Positions 44,547-52,339 of a stretch of 64,000 bases of DNA are shown here, piece by piece. The notes under the pieces are model-generated. The model saw only the letters and a list, made by a program, of their open reading frames with translations. It searched no databases and was not told where the DNA came from. The stretch is from UBA11346 sp038060575 (lineage in GTDB: Bacteria; Planctomycetota; UBA11346). The stretch lies in assembly GCA_964652775.1 (NCBI GenBank), contig CAZZAM010000016.1:6110-70109 (forward strand). The letters are read 5' to 3'. The position numbers and the translations under genes are program-made. The stretch's first letter is position 1, and every line of letters starts with the position of its first letter.

Positions 44547-45248
44547 TTACCGGGTTTGTTCGCCGAGGACGGCTAGGAGGTCACGCAACTCGGCGTCGAC
44601 GGCGTCCTGATCTGGTTTGGCCAGGGTTTCGGCGATTTCGGCGCGCAGGCAGGTGGCAAAGTCACCCCGAAGTCGATGCACGGCAACCCGTACGGCACCT
44701 GCATCGACACCCAGCTCGTTGCCAGCGACGGTGTAGGTGTCGGCATCGCCATTGGTCGATAAGAACCGCGCTAGGACATGGAATCGCCGGGTCGGTTCAC
44801 CGTCCGCAATGGATTGTGCGAGGCGATCTTTGGCGCGAGCGAGTAGCGCCATCGCCCAGTCGCGGTCAAAGCCACGGGTCGGATCCACTTCTGTTGTCTG
44901 GAGATCCAAGGACTCATGGGCCACCCCACCGCCACGTTTCGCCGCCGCAGCGCGCTCGCGGGCGTGGCCAAGGTGATGCTCTAGGCAGGCAAGCAGGAAC
45001 GTGCGGAAGCGTCCGCGATCGCGATCAGCACGTTCAACCACGCCGCCGCGAACCACGGCGAGGAGAAATTCCTGGGTTAGGTCATCGGCATCGCTGTCAC
45101 GAAATCCCCGACGACGGACATGCGCGCGCAGCGGCTCCCAGTAGCGTTCACACAGCCACGCCATCGCGGAGCGCGCCGCATCGTTGCCACTGCCGGCGGC
45201 CACGACTTGGCTCCAGCGCGTCGAGGTGAAGCGGGCGGGGACGGCCAT
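44547..45248 (-). CDS. ECF-type sigma factor linked to a Ser/Thr kinase
   Basis: A 233-residue sigma factor. The N-terminus FTSTRWSQVVAAG and the sigma2 region (DADDLTQEFLLAVV) fit the PVC-type ECF proteins that usually accompany Ser/Thr kinases. The sigma4-like region is around VAGNELGVDAGAVRVAVHRL (about 170-205). It is longer than a typical ECF (about 190). No anti-sigma gene is adjacent; the downstream kinase may play that regulatory role (inference from the gene pair). It lies six bases downstream of ruvA, so aroK, ruvA, this gene and the kinase could form one transcript. Confidence 0.85.
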   Translation of the reverse strand: MAVPARFTSTRWSQVVAAGSGNDAARSAMAWLCERYWEPLRAHVRRRGFRDSDADDLTQEFLLAVVRGGVVERADRDRGRFRTFLLACLEHHLGHARERAAAAKRGGGVAHESLDLQTTEVDPTRGFDRDWAMALLARAKDRLAQSIADGEPTRRFHVLARFLSTNGDADTYTVAGNELGVDAGAVRVAVHRLRGDFATCLRAEIAETLAKPDQDAVDAELRDLLAVLGEQTR

Positions 45249-45254
45249 GGTGTA

Positions 45255-45842
45255 TTAGCGCAACCGCGCGAGCGCCAAGCGCACCAATTCTTCGGATGGT
45301 TTGCCTGGTGACGCGACCGCGGCGAGTGCGTCGGCCGCCTCTTTGGCGCTGAAGCCGAGGACGACGAGGGCGCGTTGTGCTTCTTCGGTCGAGCGCAGGG
45401 GTGCGGCTCCACCGCTGGTTGGCAGCGATGCCGGGATGCGTTCGACGCGGTCCGCCAACTCAACAATGATGCGTTCAGCGATTTTGGGGCCAACGCCTTT
45501 GATGGATCGGAGCGCTTTCACGTCGCGGGTCAGCAGCAGACGGCGTAATTCATCAGTGCCGAGGGCCGAAAGAATTGCCAACGCGACGTTCGGTCCGACT
45601 TGCTGCACGCCGGTCAGCAGATCGAACGCGGCGCGTTCGGCAGCATCGGCAAAACCAAACAACAAGAGATCGTCTTCGCGCACGACCAAACGCACGTGCA
45701 GCGTGACCGCGCTGCCATCGAGCGCGATGCGCTGGCGGGTTTGTCCACTGACGCGCACGAGATAACCGACGCCGCCGACATCGAGTGACAAACGACCGGC
45801 TGCATCAAGGGCAGCGACGGAGCCGCGCAGGAAGTCATACAT
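45255..45842 (-). CDS. ruvA: Holliday junction branch migration protein RuvA
   Basis: Binds Holliday junctions and recruits the RuvB motor for branch migration. 195 residues, the normal length. Domain I is an OB-fold (MYDFLRGSVAALD, GGVGYLVRV). Domain II has two helix-hairpin-helix motifs (GVQQVGPNVALAILSAL and IKGVGPKIAERIIVEL). The mobile C-terminal domain III includes ALVVLGFSAKEAADALAAV. It overlaps the aroK stop by 8 bp. Neither ruvB nor ruvC is adjacent. Confidence 0.96.
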   Translation of the reverse strand: MYDFLRGSVAALDAAGRLSLDVGGVGYLVRVSGQTRQRIALDGSAVTLHVRLVVREDDLLLFGFADAAERAAFDLLTGVQQVGPNVALAILSALGTDELRRLLLTRDVKALRSIKGVGPKIAERIIVELADRVERIPASLPTSGGAAPLRSTEEAQRALVVLGFSAKEAADALAAVASPGKPSEELVRLALARLR

Positions 45843-46377
45843 GATCGGGTGTCCGAGTTCCGGGAGTGGCCTGCATCAGGCTGGAAAGATGATCAGCGAT
45901 ACGTTCGGATGGCCAAGTTGCATCCACCACGGTTGCAGCGATGGAGCGGTACAGCGGCTCGCGGACGGTGAGAATGGCAGGAACCTCGTCAGCGATGGAG
46001 GCTCCGGTCAGGCTCGGTCGTACGCCGTGATCGCGGCGCAGTCGTTCTTGGAGGATAGCGACCGGGGCATGGAGGTAGGCGATCAGGCCGCCGTGGTCTT
46101 GGAGTAGGTGGCGATTGGTCTCGCGAAGAATGACGCCCCCGCCAGTTGCGAGAATAAGCGCGCGGTCTCCAGCGAGGAGACGGGCGAGCGCAGCCGCTTC
46201 GGTGTCGCGGAATGCTGACTCGCCGCGTTCGCTGAAAAACTGCCGGATTGGCATGCCGATGTCCGACTCGACGGCGGCATCAGTGTCCGCAAAAGGCAGG
46301 CCTAGGCGCGCAGCCACCAGGCGGCCAATCGTCGATTTACCGCAGCCACGGTAGCCAATAAGGGTCAGACGATGCAC
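45835..46377 (-). CDS. aroK: Shikimate kinase
   Basis: Phosphorylates shikimate at O3 using ATP in aromatic amino acid biosynthesis. 180 residues. Walker A GYRGCGKSTIG is at the N-terminus, the substrate-binding region FADTDAAVE follows, and the conserved ATGGGVILRE loop comes later, with RPSLTG as the lid. It overlaps ruvA by 8 bp on the same strand. The AroD-AroE fusion lies about 11 kb away, so the pathway genes are scattered. Confidence 0.95.
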   Translation of the reverse strand: MHRLTLIGYRGCGKSTIGRLVAARLGLPFADTDAAVESDIGMPIRQFFSERGESAFRDTEAAALARLLAGDRALILATGGGVILRETNRHLLQDHGGLIAYLHAPVAILQERLRRDHGVRPSLTGASIADEVPAILTVREPLYRSIAATVVDATWPSERIADHLSSLMQATPGTRTPDHV

Positions 46378-46433
46378 GGGAGTCCGAAATGGGTTGGTCG
46401 CAGGCTAGCGGGATGCGTCCGGTCGGCCATCAG

Positions 46434-46465
46434 GCATTCCAGCATTCCAGCATTCCAGCATTCCC
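46434..46465. repeat. Four tandem copies of the 8-mer GCATTCCA
   Basis: GCATTCCA is repeated at 46434, 46442 and 46450, with a last copy GCATTCCC at 46458. It lies between aroK and the DedA start. Such a short tandem array may vary in copy number. Confidence 0.85.
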
Positions 46466-46511
46466 GACAGTCAGGTGGCAGTTCCGGCGTCGTCTGCTAG
46501 GACCTGTCCCC

Positions 46512-47150
46512 GTGCTACACGCCCTCATCGTGTCCTGGTTCAACCTCGTCCATGAATGGGGATATGCGGGCATCGTTTTGCTCATGGCGATGGAGTCCTC
46601 GATTTTTCCGGTTCCAAGCGAAGTTGTCATACCACCGGCCGCCTACTGGGCGTCACAAGGGCAGATGTCATTCTGGGGCGTCGTGTTGGCAGGGACGGTT
46701 GGTTCGTGGATTGGTGCGACGGCGACCTATTGGGCAGCGCGGTGGCTAGGTCGAGTTGCTATTGCTCGCTGGGGGCGCTTTATCGCCTGTGGCCCTGACA
46801 AAGTTGAGCGCGCTGAACGCTTGCTTGGTCGGTACGCAATCGGCGGCATTTTCTTTGCCCGCTTGTTGCCAGTCGTGCGTCACGTCGTCGGCATCCCAGC
46901 CGGCATTCTGCGGGTGCCATTCCGGATCTACTCAGCGATGACGTTGGTTGGATCGTTTATCTGGTGTTGGGTGTTGGCGTGGTATGGGCAGCGTCTTGGC
47001 CTTGAGAATCCCAACCTCCTGAGCGACCCCGAAAAATTTGTGTCGGCGATGAAACACGACCTCCTCTGGATCGTCGGCCTGTGCGTGGTATTGCTCGTAC
47101 TCTACATCATTATGCTGCGCATGACGGCCAAACAGGAGAAACCTAAGTGA
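46512..47150 (+). CDS. DedA-family membrane protein
   Basis: A 212-residue inner-membrane protein of the DedA/VTT superfamily, members of which help membrane-potential maintenance and lipid (undecaprenyl phosphate, phosphatidylethanolamine) flipping. Features: GYAGIVLLMAMESSIFPVPS with the conserved Glu in the first reentrant region, AGTVGSWIGATATYWAARWLG, and RLLPVVRHVVGIPAG with the conserved Arg. GTG 46512, preceded by AGGA, is chosen; the upstream frame covers the GCATTCCA array. The stop overlaps the next start by GTGA, so it begins a four-gene operon. Confidence 0.9.
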   Translation: MLHALIVSWFNLVHEWGYAGIVLLMAMESSIFPVPSEVVIPPAAYWASQGQMSFWGVVLAGTVGSWIGATATYWAARWLGRVAIARWGRFIACGPDKVERAERLLGRYAIGGIFFARLLPVVRHVVGIPAGILRVPFRIYSAMTLVGSFIWCWVLAWYGQRLGLENPNLLSDPEKFVSAMKHDLLWIVGLCVVLLVLYIIMLRMTAKQEKPK

Positions 47151-48067
47151 CCCTCGTTTTTGAGCACGTGAATTACAGTTATCGTGGCGATTGGTTGAAT
47201 CGTGTTCACGCCCTGCGTGATGTCAGCTTCGCCGTGCCTGCCGGAGCAGCGTATGGATTCCTCGGTGCCAATGGCGCTGGCAAGAGTACCAGTATTCGCT
47301 TGGTTGTTGGTCTGCTCCATGGCCACACGGGCACTATCAAACTGTTCGGCACTACCCTCACCGGTTCCGACCATCCATTGCGGGCTCGAGTCGGCTATTT
47401 GCCAGAACACCCGTATTTCTACGACAACTTAGCGGTCGGCGAATATCTTTCGTGGTTGGCGCGGCTGTCGGGCATGTCTCCAGCAGCGATCCCAGCGGCG
47501 GTCGATCGCGTATGTCAACTGCTTGACCTTGGTGATTTGCGCAAGCGTCACCTGCGCTCGTTCTCCAAAGGCATGCGCCAACGATTTGGCTTGGCACAAG
47601 CAATCGTGCATCATCCGGACCTATTGATTCTCGATGAACCGTTCAGCGGACTAGATCCACTGTGGCGTGCGCGATTCAAAGAAGTTATGGCCTTGGAGCG
47701 CAAGCGCGGCGCGACGTTGTGTTTCTCGAGCCACATCCTTGGTGATGTCGAAGACCTGTGCGATCACTACGGAGTTATCGACCACGGCCGCATCCTCGAA
47801 CAGGGACGCTTGGCTGATTTGCTCGGACAGGCGCCCATGATGCTGATTGGAACGGGTGACCCGCTCCCAGGTGCGACAACCAATGATGACGGCACTTGGA
47901 CCATCTCCTTCCCCGACACGGAACGCGAACGCGTACTCGCGGCGGTCCCAGTGGCGCGTATCGTTCGACTCGAACGTCAGCACATCGCGCTTGAGGCCTA
48001 CTTTGTGAAGTGTATCCAGGCTACGCACAGCGCGGGTGTGACCTTGGCCCAGGGAGGCGAGCAATGA
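47147..48067 (+). CDS. ABC transporter ATP-binding protein (ABC-2 type)
   Basis: A 306-residue ATPase. Walker A GANGAGKST is near 40, the Q-loop-region is PEHPYFYDNL, signature is SFSKGMRQRFGLAQAI, Walker B LLILDEPFSGLDP, and the H-loop is SSHILGDVE. The C-terminal extension is typical of ABC-2 exporters of the CcmA/NosF/YhaQ type. GTG 47147 overlaps the DedA stop; the gene ends with an ATGA overlap with the permease. The substrate is unknown. The order ATPase-permease resembles ABC-2 systems that act on membrane or secreted products. Confidence 0.93.
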   Translation: MTLVFEHVNYSYRGDWLNRVHALRDVSFAVPAGAAYGFLGANGAGKSTSIRLVVGLLHGHTGTIKLFGTTLTGSDHPLRARVGYLPEHPYFYDNLAVGEYLSWLARLSGMSPAAIPAAVDRVCQLLDLGDLRKRHLRSFSKGMRQRFGLAQAIVHHPDLLILDEPFSGLDPLWRARFKEVMALERKRGATLCFSSHILGDVEDLCDHYGVIDHGRILEQGRLADLLGQAPMMLIGTGDPLPGATTNDDGTWTISFPDTERERVLAAVPVARIVRLERQHIALEAYFVKCIQATHSAGVTLAQGGEQ

Positions 48068-48819
48068 TCCTCGTTGTTGCTGGTGCCACCTTCCGCGAAG
48101 CAGTTCGCTCGCGTGCCTTCATCGGTTTGCTCATCGTGTTTGCCGTCGCTGCGTTGTTGACTCGCGTTGTCGGTTGGATCAGCGCGACTGATGGTCACGC
48201 GGTTGCACTCGCTCTGATTATGTCGCTGCAAAGCGTGATTGGCGTCTTAGTCGCCGTATCAACCGGCACGGTTCTTGTGCACAGTGAAATCCAGCAGAAG
48301 ACGTTGTATACAGTCCTTTCGCGTCCGTTACCGCGCTGGCGATTCGTAGTGGGAAAGTACGTCGGAATGTCGGGAGCTCTGGTTCTTGGCCAATTGGCCA
48401 TGGCGATCATCGGACTGAGTTGGGTTGCCATCACTGGCGCTGAGCTAAATGGTTGGCTGTCCCTCGCCGTAGCGATGACCATGCTTGAAGTTCTGGTCAT
48501 GGCCGCCGTCGGACTGTGCTTATCCATGCTCGCGGGCCCACTGTTGTCTGCGGTACTCTGTTTGGCGGTGTTCGCCCTTGGCCATGCGGTGGCAACGCTT
48601 CCGGAGTTGATCGATCATCTCGAGGGCTGGCACCGGACCTTGGCGGTCGTCTGCGCATCGTTGGTACCGAACCTGGGTATGTTCACCTTCCGCGATCAGG
48701 CAATTTATGGCCATGCCATGACGATCGGGAATATTGGTTTGTCCCTAGCGTACGCGGCGCTGTGGATCGCACTCATGGTCACCATCTCTGTGGCGGTGTT
48801 CCGCCGTAAACAACTCTGA
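48064..48819 (+). CDS. ABC-2 type transporter permease
   Basis: A 251-residue integral membrane protein with about six helices (FIGLLIVFAVAALLT near 20-36, then at about 45-65, 95-120, 125-155, 160-185 and 225-245). The pattern LVHSEIQQKTLYTVLSRPL, with the conserved coupling loop, is typical of ABC-2 permeases of the NosY/YhaP type. The ATG forms an ATGA overlap with the ATPase stop, and the next gene starts 3 bp after its stop. Together they should form one exporter complex in the inner membrane. Confidence 0.88.
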   Translation: MILVVAGATFREAVRSRAFIGLLIVFAVAALLTRVVGWISATDGHAVALALIMSLQSVIGVLVAVSTGTVLVHSEIQQKTLYTVLSRPLPRWRFVVGKYVGMSGALVLGQLAMAIIGLSWVAITGAELNGWLSLAVAMTMLEVLVMAAVGLCLSMLAGPLLSAVLCLAVFALGHAVATLPELIDHLEGWHRTLAVVCASLVPNLGMFTFRDQAIYGHAMTIGNIGLSLAYAALWIALMVTISVAVFRRKQL

Positions 48820-48822
48820 TTT

Positions 48823-49965
48823 ATGTTGGAGCGTTACATTAGTTGGGTGGTGATCGCTGTCTGTCTCCTCGGGGCACTGGGCTGGAACGGCTCGCGCTTT
48901 CTCAGTACGAGCATTAAACCGCGTGCGAGCGACATCACATTTTTGCCGGTTCCAGCCGTTGCCAAGGCGTTGAGCATGGGTCAGGGTTCGGCCTTGGCGA
49001 AGGTACGTTGGATCGATTCGTTCTCCTATTTTTCCTACCAGATTGATCACCAGAACGATGCGGTTTCTGGTCTTGATCAACGTGGTGGATTTGAACGGTT
49101 GTATGAGACATTCATCGCTTTGGATCCTCTTTTCCTGCCGTTTTATGAGCATGCGGTGATGACGACCGGTGGCATATTGAAGCATCACCAAGTGGCACTG
49201 AGCTTTGCCATGCGCGGACAGCTAGAGATGCCCTACACGCCAGGTCTCTGGCGGCTGGCGGCAGCCGAGTTGGCGGTCAATTACCAATGGAACAGCAAAG
49301 AACACGTCAATCTGATGAATGGATTTCTTAAGAGTTGGATGGATGTCGATCCGACGACTGATGGCAAGCAGGAGGTGGTGAATTGGCAACGCGGGCTGTT
49401 GTTTAAATGGGTGGATGACTTGAAGACGCTTCCGTACTGGATCGAGCAACTAAAGAGTACGAAGCCCAACACGCCCCCGGCCCGTTTCGTCGAGCGTACT
49501 ATTCGCGAGATTCTTGCCGTGCATTGCGTCAATCAGCTCTCACGTCTGCTCGTCGATCGCGCTTCGCTGCTGGCCGATCCGATGGCGCTTGATCTGGACA
49601 AGATCGCCAAGGTGTATCCGCATTTCCCTGACGGTATTCCTGGCACTGCCCCCATCCGAGTGCTCGATGGACGAGCCGTGCTGCGCGAGGATCCTTTTGG
49701 CTGGCCATTCCGGTGGAATGGGACAACGGTCGAGAGTCCAGGATATATGCATGGCCAGTTTCTCGCGAGACATGGTGTGGCCATTGGAAATGTAGAAAAA
49801 CAAGCTGGTCAGCATGGGCGTCCAGCTGCTGATCTCGCCGAGGCGGAAATCTGGGCAAAGGAGAAGCTGCCGTCGCCACCTGATCATGGGCGTTGGGATT
49901 TTACCCAGTTGCGCCCAGAGGTGATTTGGCCTGATCCGCCAGCAAAGCCGTGGCAACTGCGCTGA
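48823..49965 (+). CDS. Membrane-anchored protein of unknown function in ABC operon
   Basis: A 380-residue protein with one N-terminal membrane anchor (ISWVVIAVCLLGALGW). The rest is likely helical and outside the cytosol. The segments around SFSYFSYQID, FERLYETFIALDPLFLPFYE, MRGQLEMPYTPGLWRLAA and NYQWN look like diverged TPR units. The C-terminal part is Pro/Trp-rich (DFTQLRPEVIWPDPPAKPW). No family is recognised. It follows the permease by 3 bp, so it is probably an accessory subunit of the exporter. Convergent with uvrB across a hairpin repeat. Confidence 0.75.
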   Translation: MLERYISWVVIAVCLLGALGWNGSRFLSTSIKPRASDITFLPVPAVAKALSMGQGSALAKVRWIDSFSYFSYQIDHQNDAVSGLDQRGGFERLYETFIALDPLFLPFYEHAVMTTGGILKHHQVALSFAMRGQLEMPYTPGLWRLAAAELAVNYQWNSKEHVNLMNGFLKSWMDVDPTTDGKQEVVNWQRGLLFKWVDDLKTLPYWIEQLKSTKPNTPPARFVERTIREILAVHCVNQLSRLLVDRASLLADPMALDLDKIAKVYPHFPDGIPGTAPIRVLDGRAVLREDPFGWPFRWNGTTVESPGYMHGQFLARHGVAIGNVEKQAGQHGRPAADLAEAEIWAKEKLPSPPDHGRWDFTQLRPEVIWPDPPAKPWQLR

Positions 49966-49982
49966 GTCTAGATTGTTACTTT

Positions 49983-50136
49983 CAAGGCAACCGCAGAGGC
50001 GCAGAACTACGCAGAGGTCGCAGAGGATCGGGTTGGAAGTAGCGGTTGTACACGGTGCCGATTACCCGCTGGGTGACTATCCCATGTCACTCTCATCTGC
50101 GATCTCAGCGGCCTCTGCGCCTCTGCGGTTGCCTTG
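49983..50136. repeat. 23-bp terminal inverted repeats bounding a 154-bp element
   Basis: CAAGGCAACCGCAGAGGCGCAGA (49983-50005) and its exact reverse complement (50114-50136) bound a 154-bp stretch between convergent genes. Inside are further GCAGAGG words and no ORF. It could be a hairpin repeat or a MITE-like element. There is no obvious target duplication. Confidence 0.75.
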
Positions 50137-50173
50137 GGAATTATCTACAGGGTGATCAAGGCTAAGCAGCGAG

Positions 50174-52207
50174 TTAACGCCTGCGTTTAGATGGTCGTTT
50201 CCGTTTTGATGGTGCAGCGGTATTTGCGATTGGCGCAGATCCGTCAGCCTCGATACGATGGATGAGATCGCGTAGGCGGGCAGCTTCTTCAAAACGTAGC
50301 TCCTCTGCAGTTGCAATCATGCGACTCGTGAGTTCGGGAATATCGGTAGGCGTATAACGAGCACCGCCATAGGAGGCGCCTGGTTCGGCAGCTTTGCGGC
50401 TGGCGAGCTGCTCGGAGAATGACGCTCCGTAATCGCCCTGTTTCTTCGCGTTTGAAGCAATGATTCCATGCTGGTTGTTGTAGGCGATCTGATAGGCACG
50501 ACGGCGATCAGTTTCGCTGATCGCAGCCTTCATCGCAGGCGACATGCCATCGGCATAGAGCACCACCACGCCGTCGATGTTGCGGGCAGCGCGACCGATG
50601 GTTTGGATCAATGAGGTCTGGCTGCGCAGGAATCCTTCCTTGTCGGCATCAAAAATCGCGACCAGCGTCACCTCGGGCAGATCAAGGCCTTCGCGCAGCA
50701 GATTCACGCCGATAACGCACTCGGTCTCGCCTTTGCGCAGCGCTTGGAGAATCTCAATCCGCTCGATCGCGTCGATGTCGCTGTGCAGATAGGTGGTACG
50801 GACGCCAGCCTCAGTCAGGTATTCGCTGAGATCTTCGGCCAGTCGTTTGGTCAGCGTGGTGACAATCGAACGCTGATTCTTGGCGCAGCGAATTTTTACT
50901 TCACGCACCAGATCATCGACTTGGCCAGCGGTCGGACGCACGCTGACCGGTGGATCGATAATGCCGGTTGGCCGGACGAGCTGCTCGACGCGCACGACCT
51001 CCGTTTTCCGTTCGTAGTCGGCGGGCGTGGCGCTGACGAATAGGCGTTGTGGGCACAGGGCTTCCCATTCGGCGAATTGCAGCGGTCGGTTGTCGAGGGC
51101 GCTGGGCAGCCGAAATCCGTGTTCGACCAGCGTCGTTTTGCGCGAACGGTCACCGGCGTGCATGCCGCCAATCTGTGGTATGGTGACGTGGCTCTCGTCG
51201 ATGACGCAGAGAAAATCTGGCGGAAAAAAATCGAAGAGACAGTAGGGGCGTTCACCGGGAGCGCGTCCAGTCAAGTGGCGGGCGTAGTTCTCGATGCCAG
51301 AACAGTGGCCAACCTCTTCAAGCATCTCCAGATCGTAGATCGTGCGCGAGCGCAGGCGCTGGGCCTCCAGTAATTTATTCTGAACCGTCAGTTCATGGAG
51401 GCGCTGGTCCAACTCGGCTCGGATACCGGCCAGCGCTTGATCGACTGTCGCTTCCTTCACGACGAAGTGCTTGGCTGGGTAGATGTTCAGCCGCTCATGT
51501 CGTCCGGTAATTTCGCCGGTCAGCGTGTTGATTGTCGCGATTTCTTCGAGTGATTCGCCGAAGAACGACAGGCGGATGGCGATGTCCTCGTAGGCTGGCC
51601 ACAGTTCAACAACATCGCCACGCACCCGGAATCTTCCGCGATGGAAGTCGAGGTCGCCGCGCTGGTACTGCATGTCGAGTAGCCGACGTAGCACTTCATC
51701 ACGCTCGAGTGGTAACCCAACTTGCAGGGCCAAGGTTAGGTCCTGATACTCACGCGGATTGCCAAGGCCGTAGATCGCACTGACCGAGGCAACGATCAGT
51801 ACATCGCGTCGGCACAGGAGTGATCGCGTTGCTGATAAACGCAGCTTGTCGATCTCTTCGTTGATGTCGGACTCTTTCTCAATGTAGAGATCTTTCCCCG
51901 GAACATACGCCTCGGGCTGGTAGTAGTCGTAGTAGCTGACGAAGTATTCGACCGCGTTGTTTGGAAAAAAGCCCTTGAACTCAGTGTAGAGTTGGGCTGC
52001 GAGCGTCTTGTTATGTGACAAAATCAACGTCGGGCGATTGAGCTGTGCAACCAAATTGGCGATCGTGAATGTTTTTCCGCTGCCGGTGACGCCGAGCAGT
52101 GTCGCGGCCTTTGCGCCACCACCGAGCGCCGCGACAAGCTTCGCAATCGCCTGCGGCTGATCGCCAGTTGGCGCGTAAGGGGCGACGAGTTCGAACCTGT
52201 CGGACAT
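50174..52207 (-). CDS. uvrB: Excinuclease ABC subunit B
   Basis: The damage-verification helicase of nucleotide excision repair. 677 residues, the normal length. Walker A LGVTGSGKTFT, the beta-hairpin region YFVSYYDYYQPEAYVPG, DEsH-type motif II FLCVIDESHVT, motif VI QTIGRAARN, and a C-terminal UVR domain (AEELRFEEAARLRDLI) that contacts UvrC. ATG 52207 gives MSDRFELVAPY, the normal N-terminus. The upstream in-frame extension overlaps the divergent peptidase gene and is rejected. The C-terminal end is Lys/Arg-rich. Confidence 0.97.
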   Translation of the reverse strand: MSDRFELVAPYAPTGDQPQAIAKLVAALGGGAKAATLLGVTGSGKTFTIANLVAQLNRPTLILSHNKTLAAQLYTEFKGFFPNNAVEYFVSYYDYYQPEAYVPGKDLYIEKESDINEEIDKLRLSATRSLLCRRDVLIVASVSAIYGLGNPREYQDLTLALQVGLPLERDEVLRRLLDMQYQRGDLDFHRGRFRVRGDVVELWPAYEDIAIRLSFFGESLEEIATINTLTGEITGRHERLNIYPAKHFVVKEATVDQALAGIRAELDQRLHELTVQNKLLEAQRLRSRTIYDLEMLEEVGHCSGIENYARHLTGRAPGERPYCLFDFFPPDFLCVIDESHVTIPQIGGMHAGDRSRKTTLVEHGFRLPSALDNRPLQFAEWEALCPQRLFVSATPADYERKTEVVRVEQLVRPTGIIDPPVSVRPTAGQVDDLVREVKIRCAKNQRSIVTTLTKRLAEDLSEYLTEAGVRTTYLHSDIDAIERIEILQALRKGETECVIGVNLLREGLDLPEVTLVAIFDADKEGFLRSQTSLIQTIGRAARNIDGVVVLYADGMSPAMKAAISETDRRRAYQIAYNNQHGIIASNAKKQGDYGASFSEQLASRKAAEPGASYGGARYTPTDIPELTSRMIATAEELRFEEAARLRDLIHRIEADGSAPIANTAAPSKRKRPSKRRR

Positions 52208-52339
52208 GACAGCACCTTCGTCGAGGGAGGGCGTCGGCAAGCTATCATTGCCACAGTTGCGAGCTACGAGCTCAAGTTTGGTACTGGGAGGATGGAGATC
52301 GTCCTTGACTGGACGGATGGAAGCACCACGAATTTGCCC

